DNA of 64,000 nt from positions 1 to 64,000 of the forward strand of contig MNEA01000031.1 of assembly GCA_001917435.1 (NCBI GenBank). The letters run 5' to 3'. Position numbers and translations under genes: made by a program. The notes under the pieces were generated by a model, which saw nothing but the letters and a program-made list of their open reading frames with translations, was not told the DNA's origin and did not search any database. Below are positions 8,671 through 16,535 of the stretch, in pieces; position 1 is the first letter of the stretch; each line of letters starts with the position of its first letter. The DNA is from Acidobacteria bacterium 13_2_20CM_2_57_6 (lineage in GTDB: Bacteria; Acidobacteriota; Terriglobia; Acidiferrales; UBA7541).

Positions 8671-9246
8671 TTATTTGCCGTCGCTGGCAACCACCAAATT
8701 ATTCTTTACCGAAAAAACATTGGGAACCCCGCTGGCGCGCAGGTTCGCAAGGTTTTTATCTGTTTCGTTATCCACCACGCCTTCCAGCGTGACGTTGCCG
8801 TTCTTCACGATGATGTGGATAGACGGCACAGCCTGAACGGAGTAACGCGAAAGTCCGGCGTCTCCATAAATCGCGCGGTACACGGCGCGGCGGAGTTGAT
8901 CGTCCAACGGCGAGAGCGGAAGAACCTCGATGTTGTTCACCACCGAGGCCACGCCCTCGATGCTCTTCACGGCGCCTTCGGCATCGGATTTTAAAGTCGG
9001 CCGGGTGACTTGGCCGGAGAGAATGACCTTGTCGCCTTCCATCTTGTACGCAAGGTTGTCGAACACGGAATACCACGGCAGCATGACGAGCTGATGCCGC
9101 ACTTCTTTTGCAAGTTTTTCCCGATACTTTGCTTCACTGCGCTGCTTCTTCTCTTCCTGCGGCTGAGCCGCAGGAGAGTGTGCCAAGGCCACCATGGGAA
9201 TAGCGAGGAGCAGTATTACATACAGGGACCGGAGTTCCTTCCTCAT
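8671..9246 (-). CDS. Secreted double BON-domain protein
   Basis: 191 residues with an N-terminal signal peptide (hydrophobic stretch YVILLLAIPMVALAHS). Two BON repeats follow: one around residues 45-115 (GDKVILSGQVTRP...SIEGVASVVNNIEV) and one around 118-188 (IVKNGNVTLEGVVDNETDKNLA...VFSVKNNLVV), each with the characteristic hydrophobic strand, Gly and 'v.nv.nnl.v' ending. BON proteins (OsmY-like) are periplasmic and thought to bind membranes or help other proteins fold. Convergent with iclR; no obvious operon partner. Confidence 0.85.
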   Translation of the reverse strand: MRKELRSLYVILLLAIPMVALAHSPAAQPQEEKKQRSEAKYREKLAKEVRHQLVMLPWYSVFDNLAYKMEGDKVILSGQVTRPTLKSDAEGAVKSIEGVASVVNNIEVLPLSPLDDQLRRAVYRAIYGDAGLSRYSVQAVPSIHIIVKNGNVTLEGVVDNETDKNLANLRASGVPNVFSVKNNLVVASDGK

Positions 9247-9450
9247 GATTTCCTCCTGGACATGTGTCCTAATGTTCTTCGATCAGTTAGATTCAAGGTG
9301 CAGGGCACATGGCTGCCTGCATCCGTTGCGAGGAGAGGTGTTAGCATACTCCCGGCAGGGAGGGCCGGAAACATGGGATTGTTTCGGAGAGAAAAACTTT
9401 TTGAGAGAAGTGGTTCTAGTTAAATTTATGGCGACGCTGAGAGTGGTGTA

Positions 9451-10206
9451 GTGCTGGTGATTGCGCATCGTGGGGCCTCGGGGAACGCGCCGGAAAACAC
9501 GCTGGCGGCGTTCCGGAAAGCTGTTGCGCTCGGGGCGACGTTCATCGAGACGGACTTGCAGCTTTCTCGCGACGCCCGCTTCGTGGCTATCCATGATGGC
9601 ACCGTGAATCGCACCACCAACGGACAGGGCTCGGTGCACGACATGACGCTCGCCGATTTGCGGCGGTTGGACGCGGGGTCGTGGTTCGGGAGCGAGTTCG
9701 CCGGCGAACGCATTCCCACGCTGGAAGAAATTCTGGAGTTCTCCAAAAAAAACGACGTGGTGTTTTACCTGGAAATAAAACCCGGAAGCGCGTGGGGCGG
9801 AGAGCACGCCTTGATTGGCGCGCTGCGCGATTCCGGAGAAATACCGCGGGCCGTGGTGATTTCGTTTGATGCCGCCATCGTGCTGAATGTGCGGAAAATC
9901 GAGCCAACGCTAATGACCGGGCTTTTGTACAACGGGCAGATCGAAAATCCGCTGGACAAAGCGGTGGAAATCGGCGCGCGGCAACTGGTGGTGCGCGGCG
10001 ACCTGGTGACGCCGGCACTGATCGCGCAAGCCAAGAAAAAAGACTTGCACGTGGTGTGCTGGACCGTGAACAATCCCGCGCACATGCGCATGCTGATTGC
10101 CGCCGGAGTCGACGGGATCATGAGCGATTATCCGGACCGGCTGCTGGCTGCTACAAAAAGAGAGCCTCATGGCGCAGAATCCGGGCCTGCGAGTAAAAGA
10201 GAATGA
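9451..10206 (+). CDS. Glycerophosphodiester phosphodiesterase
   Basis: 251 residues from a GTG start. Begins directly with the catalytic motif of the GDPD TIM barrel, IAHRGASGNAPENTLAAFRKA (HRG...PENT), followed by ETDLQLSRDARFVAIHD (the metal-binding E-x-D and second catalytic His). C-terminal VCWTVNNPAHMRMLIAAGVDGIMSDYP is also diagnostic. It hydrolyses glycerophosphodiesters to glycerol-3-phosphate and an alcohol. There is no signal peptide, so it is a cytoplasmic UgpQ-like enzyme. The last 40 bases overlap the 3' end of rsmA on the other strand. Confidence 0.93.
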   Translation: MLVIAHRGASGNAPENTLAAFRKAVALGATFIETDLQLSRDARFVAIHDGTVNRTTNGQGSVHDMTLADLRRLDAGSWFGSEFAGERIPTLEEILEFSKKNDVVFYLEIKPGSAWGGEHALIGALRDSGEIPRAVVISFDAAIVLNVRKIEPTLMTGLLYNGQIENPLDKAVEIGARQLVVRGDLVTPALIAQAKKKDLHVVCWTVNNPAHMRMLIAAGVDGIMSDYPDRLLAATKREPHGAESGPASKRE

Positions 10207-11078
10207 AGGGCGGCGAGCTGGCCGACGGGGAGCTGCTCGGCGCGGGCATCAGGGCGGAGTTTTAACACAGCGAGGGCGTCGCGCGTACGATCAGGCTTAG
10301 CGAGAGACCGCAGATTGTTCACAAGCGTTTTGCGCTTCTGCGAGAAACACAATTTCACAAAATCCAGGAAGCGGGATTCGGCCTCGGGGGACGAGTGTGC
10401 CTTCGTGCCCGCGGCTAGCGGACCGCTGGAGCCAAGAGAAAGCTTCGCGCGTTCCCCCGGCAGACGGAGAGTCACGAGGGCGGAAGTGACTTCCGGCGGT
10501 GGATTGAACGCATCGCGAGGAATCTCGAAGACAAATTCGGGGCGCGTGTAGAACTGCGTGACAACGGAAAGATAGCCGTAGTCGCGCGTACCGGGCTGCG
10601 CGGCGAGGCGAAGAGCGACTTCGGTCTGAATGACGACGTGGATCTCGTCGATGAGATCGGCAAAGGCGAAAAGATGATGAAGAATCGGCGACGTGATGTA
10701 GTAAGGAAGATTGCCATAGATACGGACGCGCCGGCCCGAAGCGATCGCGGTGATGTCCGCTTTGAGAATGTCGCCGGGGACGACGTTGAGATTGGAGAAT
10801 TGCTTTGCGAGGTGACGCAGGCCCGGCAAGAACGCCGGATCGAGTTCGATGGCGTGGACGGGAGCGCCGCCGGCGAGAAGGTGCTGGGTCATTTCACCGT
10901 GTCCTGAACCGATTTCGATCCAACAATGCTGGTCGTTCCGGGGAAGCGGGGCTTGCTGACGTCGATCGTCGCCAGCGAGTGGCGCCAAGGAATGCGGTGA
11001 AACGCGAATGGCGCGCGCGATCTCTTCGCGCCAGTGAAGGTCGGCAAGGAAGTGTTGGCCGAGGCGTAGGCGTGCCAT
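10167..11078 (-). CDS. rsmA: 16S rRNA (adenine1518-N6/adenine1519-N6)-dimethyltransferase
   Basis: 303 residues. N-terminus ARLRLGQHFLADLHWREEIARA is the KsgA/Dim1 pattern; the SAM-binding loop is WIEIGSGHGEMTQHLLA and the catalytic motif IV is YGNLPYYITSPILHH (NLPY). An insert of about 20 residues, with many polar residues and LPRNDQHC, sits just before motif I. The C-terminal helical domain ends with FSQKRKTLVNNLRSLA and LALHSLLLA-type sequence. It dimethylates the two adenines of helix 45 during small-subunit maturation. Convergent overlap of 40 bp with the GDPD gene. Confidence 0.95.
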   Translation of the reverse strand: MARLRLGQHFLADLHWREEIARAIRVSPHSLAPLAGDDRRQQAPLPRNDQHCWIEIGSGHGEMTQHLLAGGAPVHAIELDPAFLPGLRHLAKQFSNLNVVPGDILKADITAIASGRRVRIYGNLPYYITSPILHHLFAFADLIDEIHVVIQTEVALRLAAQPGTRDYGYLSVVTQFYTRPEFVFEIPRDAFNPPPEVTSALVTLRLPGERAKLSLGSSGPLAAGTKAHSSPEAESRFLDFVKLCFSQKRKTLVNNLRSLAKPDRTRDALAVLKLRPDARAEQLPVGQLAALHSLLLAGPDSAP

Positions 11079-11506
11079 TGGTAGAACAGTGTAGCAAGAG
11101 GCACGGAGAACGCTGAGCGAGGGGACGAAGTAATCCCTCCCCCACCCGGCCAGTTTTTCATAAGTGTTGATTAAAGGGGCTTACATTGCACCAAAATTGT
11201 GCAAACTGTGGCCTTGCCAAGCCCGCGGTCATTCTAAAGGGGTTTAAAGTGTTTGGAATGAATACTTCCACAAGTGTTGATTCTGGAGGGGTTGCGGAAG
11301 GGAGGCACACGTCTGCTGCTGGGGGAGTCAGAAGGACCGCTTGGAGAGCGAGCCCCGGTACGAAAACCGGGCAGCTGCATCCGGGATGCAAAAGGCGCAC
11401 AGAAGACGCACATGGTTTGGAGGGCGCGCTCTTATGGCGGGTAAACTGCGAGAGCGTGCCAAATCAACAAAACTACTATATCTCAGTTGGTAACGTATGT
11501 CAAGGA
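11079..11506. other. 428-bp intergenic region with repeats and hairpins, no supported gene
   Basis: No convincing coding region: the 109-codon plus-strand ORF at 11186 has no ribosome site and no recognisable motif. It holds a direct repeat AAGTGTTGATT (about 11163 and 11271), part of a GTTGATTCTAAAGG-like sequence seen again at 59645, and two adjacent hairpins at 11354-11388. It may be a decayed gene or a structured RNA. Confidence 0.5.
11354..11388. repeat. Tandem hairpins
   Basis: CCCGGT-ACGAAA-ACCGGG (11354-11371) is followed after four bases by GCATC-CGG-GATGC (11376-11388). No T-run follows, so this is not a typical terminator; it might be part of a structured RNA in the region between rsmA and the nucleotidyltransferase gene. 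Confidence 0.35.
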
Positions 11507-12319
11507 TTACTTTAAGTGGTTTAGTTGCTGTGGGATAGCCAGTATGCGATTGACCTCACCGGAGACGAACTCCACGAACTGCTTCGCGTCCTGTTCCGAC
11601 TTGAGCGTCGTCGAGCCAGCGTTCTTCAATCGATTCTCTTTGGCAGCATGAATGACCGCCCGCCACATGGGCGGGACGGTTTCCATCGCCCAGGCGTAGG
11701 CTTGGTCTTTGGACGCCAGAGCCCTGTGACGGGCCGAGTAAAGGATGCGACAGGCAGTGAGGACAGCGTACGCGTTGTAGACGAACGCCTTGTCGGATCG
11801 ATCTCCGATTCTGGAGGCGAGGCCTTCTTTCAAGTAATTCAACTCCAACAGAAGCGCGTCGTTGAGGCATTGGTCGGACACATGGGGCGCGATGAGCTTG
11901 GCGTCCTTGCCCCACAGGGTGATGCCGCATTGGGCGACATTCATCCAGATGATGGGGTTTCCGTCCGATCCGTGGCGGGTGAGTTTTCCGGTGTGGTTGT
12001 AAAAGCCGCAACAACGCGACGCCTTGTCGAGAAGTTCGCGGTCGATGACGAAGCGCATGTCGATTCGCTTGACCCAGCGATTCTGCTCCGCTTTCGTTTT
12101 GAACCAGCCATCCAGTTCTGAAAATTCGCGGTCGCCGAGGTGTCGCCGGGTGACTTCCACAGAATCGAAATCGCTGCAAGTCTCGTCGAATGCATCGTAG
12201 GTCAACGAACCCCACACGTAGATGCCAACGAGATTGCCATGCAGAATCGCCGGGAAATCGGTGGCCATCGCTTCCAGAAGGCTGGACAGATCCTTGGGGA
12301 TATTCTTCGGTAGGTTCAT
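11507..12319 (-). CDS. Nucleotidyltransferase, aminoglycoside adenylyltransferase (AadA-like/DUF4111) family
   Basis: 270 residues. Residues ~28-60 form the nucleotidyltransferase core, with GIYVWGSLTYDAFDETCSDFDSVEV: the GS motif and the D-x-D metal pair (SDFDS) of the pol-beta superfamily. The C-terminal helical half (LNYLKEGLASRIGDRSDKAFVYNAYAVLTACRILYSA...) resembles the DUF4111 domain of AadA-type aminoglycoside 3''-adenylyltransferases. Family membership does not prove resistance; the identity to true AadA looks low. It lies in a repeat-rich accessory stretch between rsmA and the padR cassette, consistent with acquisition, but no integrase or attC site is visible. Confidence 0.75.
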   Translation of the reverse strand: MNLPKNIPKDLSSLLEAMATDFPAILHGNLVGIYVWGSLTYDAFDETCSDFDSVEVTRRHLGDREFSELDGWFKTKAEQNRWVKRIDMRFVIDRELLDKASRCCGFYNHTGKLTRHGSDGNPIIWMNVAQCGITLWGKDAKLIAPHVSDQCLNDALLLELNYLKEGLASRIGDRSDKAFVYNAYAVLTACRILYSARHRALASKDQAYAWAMETVPPMWRAVIHAAKENRLKNAGSTTLKSEQDAKQFVEFVSGEVNRILAIPQQLNHLK

Positions 12320-12412
12320 TTCTTGGGAAGGATATCAGCTATGGTTCGCGTAAAGAATCTCTCCGAGCGAACAGCACGAGGGGATGCGAGCAAGAAAAAG
12401 CAGAGTCAAGCC

Positions 12413-12439
12413 GCCCACATGCAAAATCAGCGTGTGGGC
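12413..12439. repeat. Inverted repeat
   Basis: GCCCACA - 13 nt - TGTGGGC, a perfect 7-bp dyad in the 284-bp gap between the nucleotidyltransferase and padR. Possible terminator remnant or REP-like element; no T-run. Confidence 0.35.
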
Positions 12440-12477
12440 GCCGGCGGCCGTACAAAGAAGCGGAAGAGGCGAAGATG

Positions 12478-12497
12478 CCGGGCTGAAGCCCACGCTA
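12478..12497. repeat. REP-like short palindrome GGGCTGAAGCCC
   Basis: The sequence GCCGGGCTGAAGCCCACGC includes a 5-2-5 palindrome. Sequences of the form 'GGGCTGAAGCCC...CTAC' recur in intergenic regions of several high-GC soil phyla, as far as I recall; only one copy is in this window, so its repeat status here is inferred. Confidence 0.35.
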
Positions 12498-12557
12498 CAT
12501 TGAATTCCAAAGATCAGCCAGGCGAGAAAGGTGGAAACGAAACGTCCCCTTGAACGT

Positions 12558-12584
12558 TTAGGGGAAAGTGGTACATTCCCCTAA
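12558..12584. promoter_or_regulatory. Probable PadR operator
   Basis: TTAGGGGAA - 9 nt - TTCCCCTAA, a perfect 9-bp dyad ending 19 bases before the padR start. Its size and position immediately upstream of the ribosome site fit an autoregulatory operator for the dimeric PadR protein encoded next. The sequence differs from the ATGT/ACAT half-sites of classical PadR, so the assignment is positional. Confidence 0.55.
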
Positions 12585-12603
12585 GGGAGTTATGGAGGCA
12601 AGA

Positions 12604-12933
12604 ATGGAGAAGCAGGGAGATTTGGTGCAGGGGACGCTGGACATGCTGGTGCTGAAAGCGCTGGTGCGGGGGGCGAAACACGGGTACGCCGTGGCCGAGT
12701 GGATCCATGAAAGCTCGAATGATGTCCTGCACGTGGAAGAGGGAGCGCTGTATCCGGCGCTACACCGATTGGAACTGCGCGGGCTCCTTTCGGCGGAGTG
12801 GGGCAGTTCGGAGAACAACCGGCGCGCGAAGTTCTATTCGTTGACGGCAGCGGGGCGGAAGAAGTTGACGGAAGAGGCGGAGTATTGGCGGAGGATGTCT
12901 GGGGCGATTGCGCGGGTGATGCAGACGGCGTGA
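12604..12933 (+). CDS. PadR family transcriptional regulator
   Basis: 109 residues from the ATG at 12604 with GGAGG five bases upstream; the track's earlier start (12568) lies inside the operator dyad. The PadR winged-helix is complete: GDLVQGTLDMLVLKALVRGAKHGYAVAEWI, then EGALYPALHRLELRGLLSAEWG and KFYSLTAAGRKKLTEEAEYW. This short form is typical of regulators paired with large orphan permeases in Acidobacteriota; the permease follows 84 nt downstream, in the same direction. It probably represses itself and the permease and is relieved by an unknown ligand. Confidence 0.93.
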   Translation: MEKQGDLVQGTLDMLVLKALVRGAKHGYAVAEWIHESSNDVLHVEEGALYPALHRLELRGLLSAEWGSSENNRRAKFYSLTAAGRKKLTEEAEYWRRMSGAIARVMQTA

Positions 12934-12947
12934 GGAAAGGCAGTTGT

Positions 12948-12975
12948 TAGTCTTAAGTTATTAGTCGTAAGTCAG
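12948..12975. repeat. Short imperfect tandem repeat between padR and the permease
   Basis: Two adjacent 14-bp units, TTAGTCTTAAGTTA and TTAGTCGTAAGTCA, differing at two positions. Possibly slippage-derived; they lie in the spacer and could affect spacing or mRNA stability. Confidence 0.45.
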
Positions 12976-13017
12976 AGATCAGAAGAGTCGAATTTCGGTG
13001 TGTTTGGAGGAATAGTT

Positions 13018-15681
13018 ATGAGAATTTGGGCGAGGGTGAGGGCGCTCTTCAGGCGGAGGCAGCTGGAAAAGGACTTGGATGAAGAGCTGGCGTTTCACCT
13101 GGCGATGCGCGAGGAAAAGAAGCGCGCTGCAGGGGTAGCGGCGGAAGAGGCGAAGTATGCGGCGCGGCGCCAATTCGGAAACGTCACGCGCATCAAGGAA
13201 GCCTGCCGCGAGGCGTGGAGCTTCGCGTCGCTGGAAACCACCTGGCGCGATCTTCGCTACGGGGCGCGGGCGCTGGCGAAGAATCCGGGATTCACGGCGG
13301 TGGTGGTGCTGGCAACGGCGCTCGGAATCGGAGTGAATACGGGGATTTTTTCCGTTCTGAACGGGGTCGCTCTGAAACTTCTGCCGGTTCCCAGTGCGGA
13401 ACAGATCGTGAGCGTCGACCAGATCGTTCATGGAAAAGTTCGGCGCGACGTTCACGGCGAGCCGGGTTTGTTTTCGTACGCCGAATACAAGAACTACCGA
13501 GCGAACAATCACGTTTTCTCCGGATTGCTGGCATATGCTCCCTTTTTGGAAGCGACGCTGGGAGGAGAAAACCCTAAACAACTGGCGGGAGCGGAGGCGT
13601 CCTGCAACTTCTTCCATGTTCTGAGGGAGCGGCCGGCGCTGGGTCGGACGTTTGTGGAGGAGGATTGCCGCGCGGCTGGAGCGAGGCCGGTGGTGGTGCT
13701 GAGCGACGCCCTGTGGAGGAGCCAGTTCGGCGCGGATCCGCAGATTGTGGGCAAGGACATTTCCCTGAACCGCGCCAAATTCACGGTGATTGGCGTGGCC
13801 GCGCCGGGATTTCGTGGGATCGACCCCTGGCCCAGCGAGTTTTGGGCGCCGGTGGCGATGCAAAAGGCACTGGAACCCGACGCTAATTTGCTTCTCGAGG
13901 ACTACACCGGTTGGCTGGCGCTGCTCGGACGGCTGCAGCCTGGCGTTTCGCTCAAAGAAGTGCGGGCAGACCTGGCAGTCATCGCCGGACGAATCGATCA
14001 GCAATATCCCGGTCGGACGACCACATTGGCGATTCATCGCGCGACATTTATGGTAAGGCCCGAAGAACGCAGGGTGGTGTTCGGCATTGGCGCGGTAGTT
14101 CTGGCTGCCGTGGGATTGGTGTTGCTGATTGCTTGTGCGAATGTGGCGAACCTGCTTTTGGCCCGGGCATCGGCAAGGCAGAAGGAGATTGCGATCCGGC
14201 TTTCGATTGGAGGAAGCCGGTGGCGCATTGTCCGGCAACTGCTCACGGAGAGCCTGCTGATTGCGTTTCTTGGCGGGACTTTGGGATCGATGGTGGCGCT
14301 CTGGTCGATCGAGGGCATTGCGCGATTTGTGCTGGCGCACTTGCCGCTCGTCGGACCGCCGCTGGTGTGGAACGTAAACCCAGACCTGCACGGTTGGGGA
14401 TATTCGCTGGCTCTGACCGCCATTACCGGAATTGTGGTTGGATTGGTGCCGGCTCTGCATGCGACGAGACAAGATTTGAGCACGGCTGTGAAAGGTGATG
14501 GCCTTGGCGTTATCGGCAGGGCCGCGAGCGGAGGAGCGTTGCGAAGCACGCTGGTCGGCGTCCAGATTGCGGTGTGCATGCTGTTGCTAATTGCCGCTGG
14601 ACTATTGATGCGCGGCCTGTTTTTGGCGCAAACAGTTGATCCGGGCTTCGAGATGAAAGAGATTACCCAGGCGCAATTTAATTTGCCCTCGCAAGGCTAT
14701 AACACAGAAAAGGCGCAAGCGTTTCAGCGCGAGTTGATGGCGAGCGTCGACGCATTGCCCGGTGTGGATGAAGTGGAGCAAGCACAAGTTACGCCGTTAA
14801 GCCATGCTTTTTTAGGCACGGGAATGACGCCTGCCGGAGAGGTGGAATCGCGGCAGTTTGAGTTCAATGCCGTCTCGCCGGGATTTTTCACCATGCTGGG
14901 AATGCCGATGGTGCGCGGGCGAACATTCACGGCTGCGGAAGCGCAGTCGGACGCTCCTGTTTTGGTTGTAACGGAGTCCACGGCGCGAAAGTTGTGGCCG
15001 GGACAGGATGCGATTGGAAAGACTCTACGAGGATGGGAGAAGAAAACGTATCAGGTGGTGGGCGTGGTGCGGGATTCGCAGGCCTCGCACTTGGGCCAGA
15101 CCGATGGGCTTTTCTTCTATATGCCTGCGGGCCCGAAAGAACAGGAAAGACAGCAACTACTGGTGCACAGCAAGGGCGGCGACTTGGCGACGATTAACGG
15201 GATTCGCGAGGCGGCGCGAGCGCTGGACGCAAATTTAGTCGTGCACGTGGCGAAGCTGGAAGACAACCTTGAAGCGTGGCGAGTACCGTCCCGGATTGTG
15301 GCCGCGCTCTCCGGTGTGCTCGGTGCACTGGCCCTGCTGCTTGCGGCGATCGGCGTGCATGGCGTCGTGTCCTACGGAGTGAGCCAACGCATTCGCGAAA
15401 TCGGTATTCGAATGACCCTGGGGGCCGACGGACGCGAAGTGATGAGTCTTTTGCTGCGGCAAGCGATGCGGCCGGTGGTCATCGGCGCGGCGATCGGAAT
15501 CGCAGGATGCGCAGCAGTTTCACAAGTCCTTTCGAAAGTGTTGTACGGCATCGGCTCGCATGACCCCATTGCTTTTGTTGGCGTGCCAGTGTTTCTGTTG
15601 GGGATTGCCTTGATGGCAAGCTACATTCCGGCGCGGCGGGCGACCAAAGTCGATCCGGTTGTGGCGTTGCGCTATGAATAA
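13018..15681 (+). CDS. MacB/FtsX-like orphan ABC permease (acidobacterial duplicated permease type)
   Basis: 887 residues from the ATG at 13018 (GGAGG seven bases upstream). Residues ~1-70 form a soluble helical N-terminal segment (RRRQLEKDLDEELAFHLAMREEKKRAAG) found in PadR-linked members. Then comes a tandem of two MacB-type units: first TM near TAVVVLATALGIGVNTGIFSV, a periplasmic MacB-PCD domain, an FtsX three-helix block with LIACANVANLLLARASARQKEIAIRLSIGGSRWRIVRQLLTES, a second TM/PCD (LRSTLVGVQIAVCMLLLIAAGLLMRGL) and a final FtsX block (GVHGVVSYGVSQRIREIGIRMTLGADGREV). No ATPase is encoded nearby. Such proteins presumably work as mechanotransmitters with an unlinked ATPase; the substrate is unknown. 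Confidence 0.9.
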   Translation: MRIWARVRALFRRRQLEKDLDEELAFHLAMREEKKRAAGVAAEEAKYAARRQFGNVTRIKEACREAWSFASLETTWRDLRYGARALAKNPGFTAVVVLATALGIGVNTGIFSVLNGVALKLLPVPSAEQIVSVDQIVHGKVRRDVHGEPGLFSYAEYKNYRANNHVFSGLLAYAPFLEATLGGENPKQLAGAEASCNFFHVLRERPALGRTFVEEDCRAAGARPVVVLSDALWRSQFGADPQIVGKDISLNRAKFTVIGVAAPGFRGIDPWPSEFWAPVAMQKALEPDANLLLEDYTGWLALLGRLQPGVSLKEVRADLAVIAGRIDQQYPGRTTTLAIHRATFMVRPEERRVVFGIGAVVLAAVGLVLLIACANVANLLLARASARQKEIAIRLSIGGSRWRIVRQLLTESLLIAFLGGTLGSMVALWSIEGIARFVLAHLPLVGPPLVWNVNPDLHGWGYSLALTAITGIVVGLVPALHATRQDLSTAVKGDGLGVIGRAASGGALRSTLVGVQIAVCMLLLIAAGLLMRGLFLAQTVDPGFEMKEITQAQFNLPSQGYNTEKAQAFQRELMASVDALPGVDEVEQAQVTPLSHAFLGTGMTPAGEVESRQFEFNAVSPGFFTMLGMPMVRGRTFTAAEAQSDAPVLVVTESTARKLWPGQDAIGKTLRGWEKKTYQVVGVVRDSQASHLGQTDGLFFYMPAGPKEQERQQLLVHSKGGDLATINGIREAARALDANLVVHVAKLEDNLEAWRVPSRIVAALSGVLGALALLLAAIGVHGVVSYGVSQRIREIGIRMTLGADGREVMSLLLRQAMRPVVIGAAIGIAGCAAVSQVLSKVLYGIGSHDPIAFVGVPVFLLGIALMASYIPARRATKVDPVVALRYE

Positions 15682-15845
15682 TTCGCGGCGCACTCGTTGA
15701 AAGTCTCGGGGACGAACTCCCACAGTTCAATTTCCTGAATCTTGACGCCAACATACCGCTCCGGTTGCGTAAACGGGCTACGGAGTCGACGCTCGGGAAA
15801 TTCATGAGAATTTTGTTTGTGGCATCGGAGGAAGAAGTTTTGCAA
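15672..15845 (-). CDS. Possible small protein, 57 residues (not in ORF track)
   Basis: A minus-strand frame starts with TTG at 15845, has GGAG six bases upstream (AAGGAG context), and ends with TAG at 15672-15674, overlapping the permease stop. The product would run LQNFFLRCHKQ ... ERYVGVKIQEIELWEF ... NECAANYS. Its composition (acidic/aromatic strand-like C-terminal half) looks protein-like rather than like a shadow, but I recognise no family. It might also be the 3' remnant of a longer gene. A GTAGTAC/GTACTAC dyad lies about 40 bases upstream of the start. Low-to-moderate confidence. Confidence 0.35.
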   Translation of the reverse strand: MQNFFLRCHKQNSHEFPERRLRSPFTQPERYVGVKIQEIELWEFVPETFNECAANYS

Positions 15846-16011
15846 ATCACCACTCCTTTTCCACAGCCCGTCTCTTTCCTTTTGTAGTACTTCCGTACTA
15901 CGATTTTATGGGAGCGTCCTACTTCCTTCCAGGTACGTTTCCACTATAGGTTTGCGCGTCGCCCCGGGAATACACTCTTTTCGGTTACGGTTTCAGCAGT
16001 TTTCCGGAAAG
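15846..16011. other. Intergenic region upstream of the PilZ-like gene
   Basis: Between the possible small minus-strand gene and the PilZ-like gene. Apart from the GTAGTAC/GTACTAC dyad at 15884-15901 I see no clear promoter hexamers or gene. Confidence 0.4.
15884..15901. promoter_or_regulatory. GTAGTAC-N4-GTACTAC dyad, candidate operator
   Basis: A perfect 7-4-7 inverted repeat (GTAGTAC TTCC GTACTAC). It lies between the possible small minus-strand gene and the PilZ-like gene and could serve either direction. The half-site loosely recalls BlaI/MecI-type dyads (TACTAC/GTAGTA), but no such regulator is in the window. Confidence 0.4.
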
Positions 16012-16431
16012 ATGGTTTACCCCATGGCGACCCAGCACGAACTGATGACGAAAAATCACCCAACAGGAAGTTCCACCAAGCCGATTTCCAACACGGAGCG
16101 CCGCGGCAGCCGCCGCTGCAAGATTACTCAGCTGATGCGCATCCGTCCTTCGGACCCGAAGAAGGATCACTTTGAAGACCTGCGCGGCTCCGTTAGCGTT
16201 TCGCGCTCCGGCGTCTTTTTCCAGTCCAGCGAAGCCAGTTACGAAGTGGGCATGCGCCTCTTCGTCACCATGCCCTATTCGAAAGATCCCGCATCCATGG
16301 CTCGCGAGTACCTCGCCGAAGTCGTACGGAGGGACGTTCTCCCAACCGGCATGTTTGGCATCGGGATCAAGATCCTCATGGAAATGGGAATCCAGCACAC
16401 CTATCACTTTGGCCCCGGCCAGTCGCGGTAG
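16012..16431 (+). CDS. PilZ-like domain protein
   Basis: 139 residues from the ATG at 16012, which has GGAAAG just upstream; the track start at 15817 would read through a palindrome and is rejected. After a Ser/Thr-rich N-terminal tail comes ERRGSRRCKITQLMRIRPSD and then a beta-strand segment, RGSVSVSRSGVFFQSSEASYEVGMRLFVTMPYS, with the layout of a PilZ domain (RxxxR, then D/NxSxxG). The second motif is degenerate (S-V-S-R-S-G), so c-di-GMP binding is doubtful. A bidirectional terminator separates it from the convergent TPR gene. Confidence 0.6.
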   Translation: MVYPMATQHELMTKNHPTGSSTKPISNTERRGSRRCKITQLMRIRPSDPKKDHFEDLRGSVSVSRSGVFFQSSEASYEVGMRLFVTMPYSKDPASMAREYLAEVVRRDVLPTGMFGIGIKILMEMGIQHTYHFGPGQSR

Positions 16432-16475
16432 TTACGGCAGGCCGCGAGGCCATTCGAACCATCGGATAAAAGCAA

Positions 16476-16509
16476 GAACGGGCGCCCCAGAAGATTGGGA
16501 CGCCCGTTC
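16476..16509. terminator. Bidirectional terminator hairpin
   Basis: GAACGGGCGCCCCA - GAAGAT - TGGGACGCCCGTTC: a 14-bp stem with one mismatch and a 6-nt loop, between convergent genes. Flanking tracts are only modestly T/A-rich (TTTGC-TTTTAT on the minus strand, CTGTGTTT on the plus strand), but the stem is very stable. Confidence 0.7.
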
Positions 16510-16535
16510 CTGTGTTTGGGGGTGGAGAGAACTGT

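Noticed and set aside
11186-11515. 109-codon ORF with CANCG motif as a zinc protein
   Set aside because: No ribosome site, no second metal pair, low-complexity remainder; more likely chance.
11507-12319. Genuine antibiotic-resistance cassette (integron aadA)
   Set aside because: Only family-level resemblance; no attC site or integrase, so a resistance claim is not supported.
12979-14472. 497-residue minus-strand ORF
   Set aside because: Shadow of the orphan permease gene: Arg/His/Gln-rich composition typical of antisense frames in high-GC DNA and no motif.
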